Source: Candidatus Ideonella esbjergensis
GTDB lineage: Bacteria > Pseudomonadota > Gammaproteobacteria > Burkholderiales > Burkholderiaceae_C
Reading direction: 5' to 3'
Length of the DNA stretch: 64,000 nucleotides
Assembly: GCA_016710065.1 (NCBI GenBank)
Contig: JADJLP010000010.1
Span: forward strand, 62,001-126,000
In this document: positions 46,535 through 54,901 of the stretch, in pieces
How the letters are laid out: each line of letters begins with the position of its first letter
How positions within the stretch are numbered: the stretch's first letter is position 1
Translations under genes and position numbers: made by a program
The notes under the pieces: model-generated
Database searches by the model: none
What the model was told of the DNA's origin: nothing
Seen by the model: the letters and a program-made list of their open reading frames with translations, nothing else

Positions 46535-47848
46535 ATGACGGCCGCAGCACGCGTGGTGGCCGTGGCCGCCAGCGGTGGCCGCGACAGCACGGCCTTGCTG
46601 CACGCCACCGCGCGGGCTGCCAAGGCGCTGGGTTTGCAGGTGCTGGCCTTGCATGTGCACCATGGCCTGAATTCCCAAGCGGGCGCCTGGGCTGCCCACC
46701 TTCAAACGCAATGCGCCCGCTGGCGCCGTGCCGGCTGGCCGGTGCGCTGTGAGGTCGCCAGGCTGAGCGGCGCGCCCGAGCCCGGGCAAAGCGTGGAGGC
46801 CTGGGCAAGAGTAGGGCGCTACGCGGCACTAGCACGCATGGCCACCAAAGGCGGAGCCACTCTGGTACTGCTGGCCCACCATCGGCGTGACCAGGCAGAA
46901 ACCGTGCTGCTGCAAGCCCTACGCGGCGCCGGCCCGGTGGGCCTGGCAGCCATGCCGTCCGCCGCCCACCGACAAGGCCTCACCTGGGCGCGGCCTTGGT
47001 TGCACATGAGCAGCCAGGCCGTGGACCAGTATGTGACCCGCTTCCGCCTGAAACACATCAAGGACGACAGTAACCTCGACCAGCGCTTTGACCGCAACCG
47101 CCTGCGGCACAGCCTGTGGCCCGGTTTGCTGGCCGCGTTTCCTCAGGCTGAGGCCAGCCTGGCCCGGTCGGCGGGCCAATCGGCCTTGGCCTCTGCGGCA
47201 TTGCAGGAATGGGCGGCGGCGGACCTGCCGGGTGTCGCGGCGGCGGACGGCAGCTTGGATACCAGACTGTGGATGGGTTTGTCTGCGGCGCGACGCTGGT
47301 TCATGCTGCATGAGTGGCTGGCAGTGCAGGCGCCGGGGGCCCCTGGCAGCTTGATCGACCGCTTGTGTGCCGAGTTGCCCTGTTGCCGCTCAGGCCGCTG
47401 GCCTTTGCTGGCCGGCCATGAACTGCGGCTCTACCGTGGGTTCTTGCGTGTCGCAATGCTTGCGGCCGAGGCACCAGCGCATGCATCGGCCGCCGCCAAT
47501 GGCCCGTACCCGTTGGCGTTGAACCGCCAAGGTCTGCATGCCTTGCCTCCCTGGCAGGGACGCCTGCAGGTCACACGAGTCCAGGTCGGCGGGCTGCCGT
47601 TGGCCTTGTTGGCCCACGCCAGTTGCAGAGCCCGTGTTGGCGGCGAGGCCTTTCAGAGCCATGCAAAGGGCGTACCCCGCAGCCTCAAGAAGCAGTACCA
47701 GGCGGCGGCGGTACCTGCTTGGCAGCGTGTGGGACCGCTGGTATTTGCCGGCGAGCAACTGCTGTGGGTGCCTGGCCTGGGGCCAGATGCCAGGGCGCTG
47801 GCCCAGGCAGGCGAGCCACAGGCCAGCCTGAGCTGGCTGCCCGCCTGA
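46535..47848 (+). CDS. tilS: tRNA(Ile)-lysidine synthase
   Basis: A 437-residue N-type ATP pyrophosphatase with the PP-loop VAASGGRDSTALLH, LHVHHGLN, and AHHRRDQAETVLLQALRGAG. The C-terminal substrate-binding domains are more divergent (GEAFQSHAKGVPRSLKKQYQ). It converts C34 of tRNA-Ile(CAU) to lysidine. It lies 16 bases after accA. Confidence 0.95.
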   Translation: MTAAARVVAVAASGGRDSTALLHATARAAKALGLQVLALHVHHGLNSQAGAWAAHLQTQCARWRRAGWPVRCEVARLSGAPEPGQSVEAWARVGRYAALARMATKGGATLVLLAHHRRDQAETVLLQALRGAGPVGLAAMPSAAHRQGLTWARPWLHMSSQAVDQYVTRFRLKHIKDDSNLDQRFDRNRLRHSLWPGLLAAFPQAEASLARSAGQSALASAALQEWAAADLPGVAAADGSLDTRLWMGLSAARRWFMLHEWLAVQAPGAPGSLIDRLCAELPCCRSGRWPLLAGHELRLYRGFLRVAMLAAEAPAHASAAANGPYPLALNRQGLHALPPWQGRLQVTRVQVGGLPLALLAHASCRARVGGEAFQSHAKGVPRSLKKQYQAAAVPAWQRVGPLVFAGEQLLWVPGLGPDARALAQAGEPQASLSWLPA

Positions 47849-47940
47849 AACATGGCCTTGCTGCATTGCAGCAGCTAGAATGTCAAGTTTGCGCCGGCCG
47901 TCTGGCCAGCGCTTGCCTTTGCAGAACCTTAGCAATACCC

Positions 47941-49233
47941 ATGGCACTGATCGTTCACAAATACGGCGGCACCTCGATGGGCTCGACCGAGCGCATCCGC
48001 AACGTCGCCAAGCGCGTGGCCAAGTGGGCCCGCGCCGGCCACCAGATGGTGGTGGTTCCTTCGGCCATGAGCGGCGAAACCAATCGCCTGCTGGGTCTGG
48101 CGAAAGATGTCTCGCCGACGGTGCAGACGCCGGCCGTGCTGCGCGAACTCGACATGATCGCCTGCACCGGCGAGCAAGTATCGGTGGGCTTGCTCTCGCT
48201 GGCCTTGCAAGCGGAGGGCATGGATGCCGTCAGCTACAACGGCTGGCAGGTGCCCATCAAGACAGATTCTTCGTATACCAAGGCCCGCATCGAGAGCATC
48301 GCCGACGACCGCGTGCGCGCCGACCTGGCCGCTGGCCGGGTGGTGGTCATAACAGGTTTCCAGGGTGTGGACGACGACCTGAACATCACCACGCTGGGCC
48401 GTGGCGGCTCCGACACCTCGGCCGTCGCTGTGGCGGCCGCGATGAAGGCCGACGAATGCCTGATCTACACCGACGTGGACGGCGTCTACACCACCGACCC
48501 GCGCGTGGTGCCCGAAGCCCGCCGCCTGCACACGGTGAGCTTTGAAGAGATGCTGGAAATGGCCAGCCTGGGCTCCAAGGTGTTGCAGATCCGTTCGGTG
48601 GAGTTTGCGGGTAAGTACCGCGTACCCATGCGCGTGCTCTCCAGTTTCACGCCCTGGGACATCGACATCGAAGAGGAAGCCAAGTCCGGCACCCTGATCA
48701 CCTTTGAGGAAGACGAAAAGATGGAACAAGCCGTTGTCTCGGGCATCGCCTTCAACCGCGACGAAGCCAAGATCACCGTGATGGGCGTGCCCGACAAGCC
48801 CGGCATCGCCTACTCGATCCTGGGCGAAGTGGCCGATGCCAACATCGATGTGGACGTGATCATCCAGAACGTCTCGCACGACGGCAAGACCGACTTCTCA
48901 TTCACCGTGCACCGCAACGATTACCAGCGCACCATGGATCTGCTGAAGTCCAAGGTGCAGCCGGCCACCGGCGCCGCGCAGGTGCTGGGCGACCAGAAGA
49001 TCTGTAAGGTCTCGATCGTGGGCATCGGCATGCGCAGCCACGCCGGCGTGGCCAGCACCATGTTCCGGTCGCTGAGCGAGGAGGGCATCAACATCCAGAT
49101 GATCACCACCAGTGAAATCAAGACGTCGGTGGTCATCGACGAGAAGTACATGGAACTGGCGGTGCGTGCTCTGCACAAGGCCTTCGATCTGGACGCCTCG
49201 AACGAACCCAAGGCCGAATCTACCCTCGGTTGA
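47941..49233 (+). CDS. lysC: Aspartate kinase
   Basis: A 430-residue single-function aspartokinase. The kinase domain opens VHKYGGTSMGSTERI and contains GFQGVDDDLNITTLGRGGSDTSAVA. Two ACT domains follow (ITVMGVPDKPGIAYSIL, VSIVGIGMRSHAGVAS) that bind lysine/threonine for feedback control. It starts the lysine/threonine/methionine pathway. The frame is open upstream inside tilS, but the ATG at 47941 gives the canonical start. A TAGAAT at 47876-47881 may be its -10 element. Confidence 0.97.
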   Translation: MALIVHKYGGTSMGSTERIRNVAKRVAKWARAGHQMVVVPSAMSGETNRLLGLAKDVSPTVQTPAVLRELDMIACTGEQVSVGLLSLALQAEGMDAVSYNGWQVPIKTDSSYTKARIESIADDRVRADLAAGRVVVITGFQGVDDDLNITTLGRGGSDTSAVAVAAAMKADECLIYTDVDGVYTTDPRVVPEARRLHTVSFEEMLEMASLGSKVLQIRSVEFAGKYRVPMRVLSSFTPWDIDIEEEAKSGTLITFEEDEKMEQAVVSGIAFNRDEAKITVMGVPDKPGIAYSILGEVADANIDVDVIIQNVSHDGKTDFSFTVHRNDYQRTMDLLKSKVQPATGAAQVLGDQKICKVSIVGIGMRSHAGVASTMFRSLSEEGINIQMITTSEIKTSVVIDEKYMELAVRALHKAFDLDASNEPKAESTLG

Positions 49234-49255
49234 GGTTAGAATTCGCACTTCGGTT

Positions 49256-49346
49256 GGAGACGTGACCGAGTGGCCGAAGGTGCTCCCCTGCTAAGGGAGT
49301 ATGTGCCAAAAGCGCATCGAGGGTTCGAATCCCTCCGTCTCCGCCA
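49256..49346 (+). tRNA. tRNA-Ser (GCU anticodon)
   Basis: A 91-base type II tRNA with encoded CCA. The acceptor stem GGAGACG pairs with CGTCTCC, the anticodon stem is CTCCC/GGGAG with loop CTGCTAA (anticodon GCT at 49290-49292), there is a long variable arm, and the T arm is GAGGG-TTCGAAT-CCCTC. It reads AGC/AGU serine codons. It lies 22 bases after lysC. Confidence 0.97.
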
Positions 49347-49354
49347 ACCGACAC

Positions 49355-49387
49355 AAGGGCCTTCCGCAGGGAAGGCCCTTTTCTTTT
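49355..49387 (+). terminator. Terminator after tRNA-Ser
   Basis: A perfect 11-bp stem, AAGGGCCTTCC / GGAAGGCCCTT, with loop GCAG, followed by TTCTTTT. It ends the tRNA transcript nine bases after the CCA. Confidence 0.9.
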
Positions 49388-49413
49388 GAGTCATTCATCA
49401 CCCAGGGGGCGTC

Positions 49414-49992
49414 ATGACCATTGCTCTCTCGCAATCAACACTATGGCTTACCGGTGTTCTGGTTGCGTTGCTGGCCGTGGTCGTTGTTCTATTGCTTCGC
49501 AGGCGCCGAGGTGTTGGGCGGATGAAATTTCATTCTTCGTTGCCGGCCGAAGGCCTGGCGCCCAACGACATCAGCATGAACAATGTGTCTCTCAACGAGG
49601 TGAAGGGCATGGCCGGGTTGGAGGACACCAGCCTCTACTGCGACATCGTTCAACGAGACGGGGGGACCTTCCGGGTACAGAAGGCCAAGATGGACCGGTA
49701 CGATGTGCCGCTGAGCGGAAACGAGCTAGCGATCTTTGTGGCCCTGAAGGAACTGGAACCCTTCGAGGAAAAGGTCTGGTACCTGGTTGAAGAGCGCGGG
49801 ACCTCACTGCATGTGCTTGGGCTGGCCAGTCAGACCCACCCGGGACTGATCCATGCATTTGAGATCATCGCGCGCGCCGGAAAGCAGCCCCATGCAACGC
49901 TCAATTCAGCGGATCAGGCCTTGCTGAAGAACTTCGGCTGGGGCATTCAGGACGTCAACTATTGGTCGCCGCAGGACCGCCCAAAAGACTGA
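49414..49992 (+). CDS. Membrane-anchored protein of unknown function
   Basis: A 192-residue protein. One N-terminal helix (LWLTGVLVALLAVVVVLLL) is followed by an Arg cluster (RRRRGVGR), so the rest should lie in the cytoplasm. The soluble part is acidic and mixed alpha/beta (SLYCDIVQRDGGTFRVQKAKM, FEEKVWYLVEERGTSLHVLGLASQ). The topology resembles ZipA-like anchors, but I see no ZipA domain motif. I do not recognise the family. It converges with the GGDEF/EAL gene, with eight bases between stops. Confidence 0.7.
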   Translation: MTIALSQSTLWLTGVLVALLAVVVVLLLRRRRGVGRMKFHSSLPAEGLAPNDISMNNVSLNEVKGMAGLEDTSLYCDIVQRDGGTFRVQKAKMDRYDVPLSGNELAIFVALKELEPFEEKVWYLVEERGTSLHVLGLASQTHPGLIHAFEIIARAGKQPHATLNSADQALLKNFGWGIQDVNYWSPQDRPKD

Positions 49993-50000
49993 ATTGCGGG

Positions 50001-52901
50001 CTAGGTCGTGCGGGCGGACAGAGATGCCTCGAAGGTTTCCAGCGGCGCCGGCCAGCCCAGGTGGTAGCCCTGCAGCAGGCCACAACCCAGTCGGACCATG
50101 AACTCCCGCTGCGCCTCGGTTTCAACACCTTCGGCCACCACTGCCAGACCCAGGCTGGCGCCTAGGCCAATCACCGCACGCACGATGGCTTCGGAGCTGC
50201 TGTTGATCTGCACGTCGCGGATGAAGGAGCGGTCGATCTTGAGTTGTCGCAATGGCAGGCGCTGCAGGTAGGACAGCGAGGAATAGCCCGTGCCGAAGTC
50301 GTCTACCGAAAAACTGACCCCCAGCGCGCAAACGCGATGCATGCGCTGGGCCACGTGGTCGGCGTTGTCCAGCAGGATGCCCTCGGTGATTTCGAGCAGC
50401 AGGTTCTGAGGTGGCGCACCGGTGCGGGCCAGGGAATTCTCAAGTTTCTCCACGAAATCGGCCTCAGTGAACTGCCGAGGGCTGACGTTGACCGCCAGTT
50501 CCAGCTTGGCCGTGGCAGGGACGGAGGACCAGCGCTTCAGAGTCTGGCAAGCCGTCTCGATGACCCAGTCACCCAGGGCCGTAATTGCACCAGACTCCTC
50601 GGCGATGGGGATGAACTGGGCGGGTGAAACCAGCCCACGCCGCGGATGCTGCCAGCGCAGCAGGCATTCGGCGGCCACCGGTTGGCCGTCGCGATCAACC
50701 TGCAGTTGATAGTGCAACACCATCTGCTGGTCGGCCAACGCCCGCGAGAGATCCTCCGAGAGTGCAGCACGCTCGGCCAACAATCGGTTGACCTCAGGGT
50801 CGTAGTGGCGGATGGTGTTGCGTCCGCCGTGTTTGGCCTGGTACATCGCAATGTCGGCGCGTCGCATGATCTCGATGACTTCCTGGTCGTGGCCGTCGAA
50901 CAGGGCCACGCCCAGGCTGCCGCTGCAGCAGTGGCTGATTTCATGCCGGGCTTCACCAACGCGGGGTGAGAGGCCCAGCGAGCAGGGCAGCAGAATGGTT
51001 TCGCGTACGGTTTGGGCGACGCCGTCGGCCTGGGCGCGGGCCAGGTCTGCATCAGCGGCCAGGCCTTCCTGCATGACCACGAACTCGTCACCACCCAGGC
51101 GAGCCACCAGCCATTCAGTGCCTGCCGCTTGGCGCAGACGTTCTGAAACAATGCACAGCAGTTCGTCGCCGACGCTGTGTCCATGCGAGTCGTTCAGCGT
51201 CTTGAAGTGGTCAAGGTCCACAAAGATCAGCGTGCCATGGCCCTCCTGCTGCCTAACCCGTGCCAAGGCGGAACGAAGCTCCTCCAGGAACATGCGCCGG
51301 TTGGGTAAGCCTGTCAGCACGTCGAAGTAGGCTAGTCGCTTGATCTCGCCCTGGTCGCGATGGTGCTGGGACATGTCCACGAATGAACCCACGTAGCCAT
51401 CAGCGCCGCCATTCTCACCACGGGTGGCGGTGATGGTGACCATGCACGGAACCTCGTGGCCATCCAGGTGGGTGCAATTCAACTCGCCACCCCAGCGGCC
51501 TTGCTGCTGCAGTTCTTGCCAGACCTGGCCCAGCCTGCCAGGTTCCAGCGACAGTGCACGCAGCATTGCCGTGGTCTGGCCCTTGATCTGAGGCTCGGTG
51601 TGGCCCAAGATGGTCGTGAATGCTTGGTTCGCCCGCTGCACGCGGGTCTGCTGATCGGTGACGATCAGACCCACTTGGCTGTCGAACGCAGCGGCAGTGG
51701 ACTGCAGGTCGAGCTGGGCGTTGTAGTACAGATCAGACAGGCGGCGCAGCCGGCGGTTGCTGGTCCACAGGAAGGTCGACATCGCCAGGCCCGCCAGCAC
51801 CAGACCACCCAGCGCCAAGCTGGTTTCGGCCTGGTAGCTTAGCCACACGCCCCTCAGCGTGGAGGCAAAGCCCACATCCGGGTAGGTGTGCAGGCGCCGC
51901 ATCAGGTCTTCCACCGGCCCGTAATTTGCCGGGGCTGAGAAACCGCCATGCAGACTCAGCCGAGCGGCCTCACTGTCGGCAGGCAGGCTGATAAGGGCCT
52001 GTGCCAAGTCTCTGACCAAGCCAGGTTCTACATCCAGAGTGGCGGCAAATGGCCACTCCGGCGCCAGGTCAGTGGACAGCAGCTGAGGAAAGGCCAGCGC
52101 AGGCCGCTGCGCCAGCACGTGTATCTCCGAGAGTTTCAGCCGCCCCTGGGCGGCCATGCTTTCGAGCACCCCGGTGCGGACAATGCCGACATCGGCATGT
52201 CCGGCCAGCACGCGGTCGACCACTTGGCTGTGGGGCACGTCGGTAAAGCTCAGCGAAGCGACATCGCCATCTCGCAGTTTCACGCCAGCGTTCTGCAGCG
52301 CATCGGCCGCCAACAGATATCCCCCAAGAGAAAACAGCCCCACGGCGGCAACCCGCTTGCGGCGAACGTCTGGCAAGGTGCGGATGTCCTCATGCTGCAC
52401 TGTGGTGAAAATGACGCTACCCAACCGGTCCACCGGCTGGCCGCCCGCCAAGGCGTTCATGGTGGCCAGGGCGTTGACCCCGTGCCGGCTGTTCAGCACC
52501 ACATAGTGCTCGGGGTTGGTGAGCACGAAGTGCAATTGGTGGCCACGGATGGCCGCATTGAGCTCCTCGTAATTCAGCGGCACCAACTCGATGGAAAGGC
52601 CGGGCACCGCCTGCTCCAGGGCGCGCGCGGTGGGCTGCCAACGCTGCAATGTGTCCGCCTTGCCTGAGAACGCCAGAATGCCAAGGCGCACATTGCTGGC
52701 AGACCAGCCTTCTGGTAAGAGTGCCAGGTACAGCAGCGCTGCGATGACGGCCAGCTTCTGCCGTTTACGAAGCTTTGACGTGTGGAGCAAGGGGAAGCCA
52801 AACGGTCCAGGTGCGAACGGTGGCCAGGGAACAAGTTTGAACCTGAGCATGCGGTACTGCCAAGTCAGCTCACGGGAGAGAACCGGCTTGAAGTATTTCA
52901 C
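50001..52901 (-). CDS. PhnD-type periplasmic sensor with PAS, GGDEF and EAL domains
   Basis: A protein of up to 966 residues. After a basic leader and a hydrophobic segment (about residues 48-66) comes a phosphate/phosphonate-binding-protein-like periplasmic domain (VRLGILAFSGKADTLQRWQP, ELVPLNYEELNAAI). A second membrane helix lies at about 355-380, then a PAS domain, a GGDEF domain with intact RLGGDEF, and an EAL domain with ECLLRW and DDFGTGYSSLSYL. The glutamate of the EAL motif is kept although the alanine is Cys. It likely couples a periplasmic ligand to c-di-GMP synthesis and/or breakdown. The start is uncertain: GTG 52901 or ATG 52850, both lacking a clear ribosome-binding site. Confidence 0.88.
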   Translation of the reverse strand: MKYFKPVLSRELTWQYRMLRFKLVPWPPFAPGPFGFPLLHTSKLRKRQKLAVIAALLYLALLPEGWSASNVRLGILAFSGKADTLQRWQPTARALEQAVPGLSIELVPLNYEELNAAIRGHQLHFVLTNPEHYVVLNSRHGVNALATMNALAGGQPVDRLGSVIFTTVQHEDIRTLPDVRRKRVAAVGLFSLGGYLLAADALQNAGVKLRDGDVASLSFTDVPHSQVVDRVLAGHADVGIVRTGVLESMAAQGRLKLSEIHVLAQRPALAFPQLLSTDLAPEWPFAATLDVEPGLVRDLAQALISLPADSEAARLSLHGGFSAPANYGPVEDLMRRLHTYPDVGFASTLRGVWLSYQAETSLALGGLVLAGLAMSTFLWTSNRRLRRLSDLYYNAQLDLQSTAAAFDSQVGLIVTDQQTRVQRANQAFTTILGHTEPQIKGQTTAMLRALSLEPGRLGQVWQELQQQGRWGGELNCTHLDGHEVPCMVTITATRGENGGADGYVGSFVDMSQHHRDQGEIKRLAYFDVLTGLPNRRMFLEELRSALARVRQQEGHGTLIFVDLDHFKTLNDSHGHSVGDELLCIVSERLRQAAGTEWLVARLGGDEFVVMQEGLAADADLARAQADGVAQTVRETILLPCSLGLSPRVGEARHEISHCCSGSLGVALFDGHDQEVIEIMRRADIAMYQAKHGGRNTIRHYDPEVNRLLAERAALSEDLSRALADQQMVLHYQLQVDRDGQPVAAECLLRWQHPRRGLVSPAQFIPIAEESGAITALGDWVIETACQTLKRWSSVPATAKLELAVNVSPRQFTEADFVEKLENSLARTGAPPQNLLLEITEGILLDNADHVAQRMHRVCALGVSFSVDDFGTGYSSLSYLQRLPLRQLKIDRSFIRDVQINSSSEAIVRAVIGLGASLGLAVVAEGVETEAQREFMVRLGCGLLQGYHLGWPAPLETFEASLSARTT

Positions 52902-52955
52902 AAGGCCCAGCGCGAGTCCTCGTCTGTTGATGGGATGGGGCTGAGCCGCCTGGGG

Positions 52956-53987
52956 TCACCCGCCTTGGATTCTGCTCACCAGGGCCTTGGTGAATTCGGC
53001 CGTCTTGGCCGTGCCGCCCAGGTCGCCAGTGCGCACCTTGTCGAGGTTGAGGGTGGCGTCAATCGCCGTGCGCAAACGGGTGGCCTCGTCGGTCATGCGG
53101 CAGTGGTCCAGCATCATCGCGCCGGCCAGCATCAGGGCCGTGGGGTTGGCGATGCCCTTGCCGGCGATGTCAGGCGCCGAGCCATGCACCGCCTCGAAGA
53201 TCGCCGCGTCGGCGCCGATGTTGGCGCCGGGCGCCATGCCCAGGCCGCCCACCAGGCCGGCCACCAGATCGGACAGGATGTCGCCGAACAGGTTGGTGGT
53301 GACCAGCATGTCGAACTGCCAGGGGTTGAGCACCAGTTTCATCGCGCAGGCGTCGATGATGACAGTGTCGAGTTCGAATTGGCCCTTGTACTTGCGCTCG
53401 TAAAGCTCGAGGCCGGTTTCCAGGAAGATGCCGGTCAGCGCCTTCATGATGTTGGCTTTGTGCACGATGCTCACCTTCTTGCGGCCGGTGGCCACGGCGT
53501 GCTCGAAGGCGAATTCCAGCAAGCGGCGGCTGCCGGCCCGGGTGTTGATGCCGGTGGCCATGGCCACGGCGTGTGGGTCGTCGTCAATCTTCACGTAGTG
53601 CTCGTGGCCGATGTACAGGCCTTCGAGGTTCTCGCGCACCACCACCAGGTCGATCTTGTCGAAGCGGCCGCCAGGGATCACGGTAAGCGCCGGGCGCAGG
53701 TTGGCGTAGAGCTGAAACTCCTCGCGTAGCCGCACGTTTGAGCTGCGGTAGCCACCGCCCGAGGGCGTTTCCAGCGGGCCCTTGAGCGCTAGGCGGGTGC
53801 GGCGGATGCTGTCCAGCGTGGCGACTGGCAGCGGGTCACCCGCCACCTTCACGCCCTCCAGGCCGGCGATCTGTCGGTCCCAGTTGAACTGTGCGCCCAG
53901 TGCGTCAAACGCGGCCAGGGTGGCGTCAATGATTTCAGGGCCGATGCCGTCGCCGGGAATCAGGGTTGCGGAGATGGGGGTTGCCAT
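52956..53987 (-). CDS. NAD-type isocitrate/isopropylmalate dehydrogenase family protein
   Basis: A 343-residue beta-decarboxylating dehydrogenase: IPGDGIGPEI at the N terminus, SSNVRLREEFQLYANLRP (substrate-binding arginines), VVRENLEGLYIGHEH, and TTNLFGDILSDLVAGLVGGLGMAPGANIG. The segment pattern is closest to bacterial NAD-dependent isocitrate dehydrogenases, but isopropylmalate and tartrate dehydrogenases share it. It is divergent from the 2-oxoacid oxidoreductase operon; if it makes 2-oxoglutarate, that is one possible substrate of the neighbouring enzyme. Confidence 0.85.
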   Translation of the reverse strand: MATPISATLIPGDGIGPEIIDATLAAFDALGAQFNWDRQIAGLEGVKVAGDPLPVATLDSIRRTRLALKGPLETPSGGGYRSSNVRLREEFQLYANLRPALTVIPGGRFDKIDLVVVRENLEGLYIGHEHYVKIDDDPHAVAMATGINTRAGSRRLLEFAFEHAVATGRKKVSIVHKANIMKALTGIFLETGLELYERKYKGQFELDTVIIDACAMKLVLNPWQFDMLVTTNLFGDILSDLVAGLVGGLGMAPGANIGADAAIFEAVHGSAPDIAGKGIANPTALMLAGAMMLDHCRMTDEATRLRTAIDATLNLDKVRTGDLGGTAKTAEFTKALVSRIQGG

Positions 53988-54319
53988 GTGTGGGTTCCAA
54001 GCAGTGCGATTCGGGAGGCTGGTGTTGCGGCTTCTGGCCGGAGGCACCGCCACGGGTCAGCGCCGAGCATAGTGCAACGCCATTGCGCCAGCCTTGCGGT
54101 GGCCCGGTGCAGATGCTGCGCCTGAAACTTCTTGGCCATGCGCCTGAAATACATTCACACCAGCACGGCGGCGGCCGCCGTAAATTCGGGACTTGGCCCA
54201 GGGTGATACAGATCAGGCTTTGCGCGGATTGCGGCGGTGAGCCTTGATCGCGGTCAGGCTCTCACTATCATCGTGATGCGCCGCAAACAGTGGCGCATCG
54301 ACGCGAAAGGCAATCGAAC
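53988..54319. promoter_or_regulatory. Divergent intergenic region with two FNR-like sites and a promoter for the oxidoreductase operon
   Basis: These 332 bases contain no convincing gene. Two FNR-like sequences are visible: GTGAT-ACAG-ATCAG at 54203-54216 (8 of 10, perfect TGAT/ATCA core) and TTGAT-CGCG-GTCAG at 54244-54257 (8 of 10). A plausible sigma-70 promoter is TTGATC (54244-54249), a 16-base gap, then TATCAT (54266-54271), about 50 bases before the first operon gene. The second site overlaps the -35; the first would sit near -68. A GC-rich palindrome lies near 54165-54180. FNR control is inferred. Confidence 0.5.
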
Positions 54320-54901
54320 ATGTTGCAAGTACGCATCCATGGCCGTGGCGGCCAAGGCGTGGTGACGGCGGCCGAAATGCTGTCCATCGCCGCCTTCGAG
54401 CAAGGGCGCCACGCCCAGGCATTTCCCAGCTTTGGCTCCGAACGAACCGGGGCACCGGTGGTGGCGTTCTGCCGCATCGCCGACGAAGAGATCCGTTTGC
54501 GCGAGCCCATCCTCGAGCCGGATGTGCTGATCGTGCAGGACCCCACGCTGCTTCACCAGGTCAACGTGTTCCAGGGCCTGCGCCCAGACGGCTACGTGCT
54601 GATCAACAGCCGCAAGGGCTTTGACGAGATGGGCCTGGCCGACATGGCCCGGCACTTCAGGCGAGAGCGGCTCATCACGGTACCGGCCACCGAGATCGCC
54701 ATCAAACACGTGGGCCGCCCGGTGCCCAACGCCGTGCTGCTGGGCGGCTTTGCAGCGCTGTCGGGCCTGATCACGCTGGAGGCCGTGGTGCACGCCATCC
54801 GCGACAAGTTCAGTGGCAAGGTGGCTGAGGGCAACGTGGCCGCAGCTGGTGAAGCCTTCGAGTTCGTGAAGAAAGAGATGGAGGAGCTCTCCCATGCTTA
54901 A
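54320..54901 (+). CDS. 2-oxoacid:ferredoxin oxidoreductase, gamma subunit
   Basis: A 193-residue gamma domain: VRIHGRGGQGVVTAAEML at the start, FPSFGSERTGAPVVAF, then IVQDPTLL. The domain binds coenzyme A in pyruvate:ferredoxin oxidoreductase. It is the first gene of an eight-gene operon. The ATG at 54320 starts the canonical MLQVRIHGRGGQG; an earlier in-frame start at 54290 is less likely. It overlaps the alpha-subunit gene by eight bases. Confidence 0.93.
   Translation: MLQVRIHGRGGQGVVTAAEMLSIAAFEQGRHAQAFPSFGSERTGAPVVAFCRIADEEIRLREPILEPDVLIVQDPTLLHQVNVFQGLRPDGYVLINSRKGFDEMGLADMARHFRRERLITVPATEIAIKHVGRPVPNAVLLGGFAALSGLITLEAVVHAIRDKFSGKVAEGNVAAAGEAFEFVKKEMEELSHA

Noticed and set aside
49256..49346. 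tRNA-Ser as an integration site
   Set aside because: There is no duplicated tRNA 3' end, integrase or foreign block downstream. The following gene has ordinary composition.
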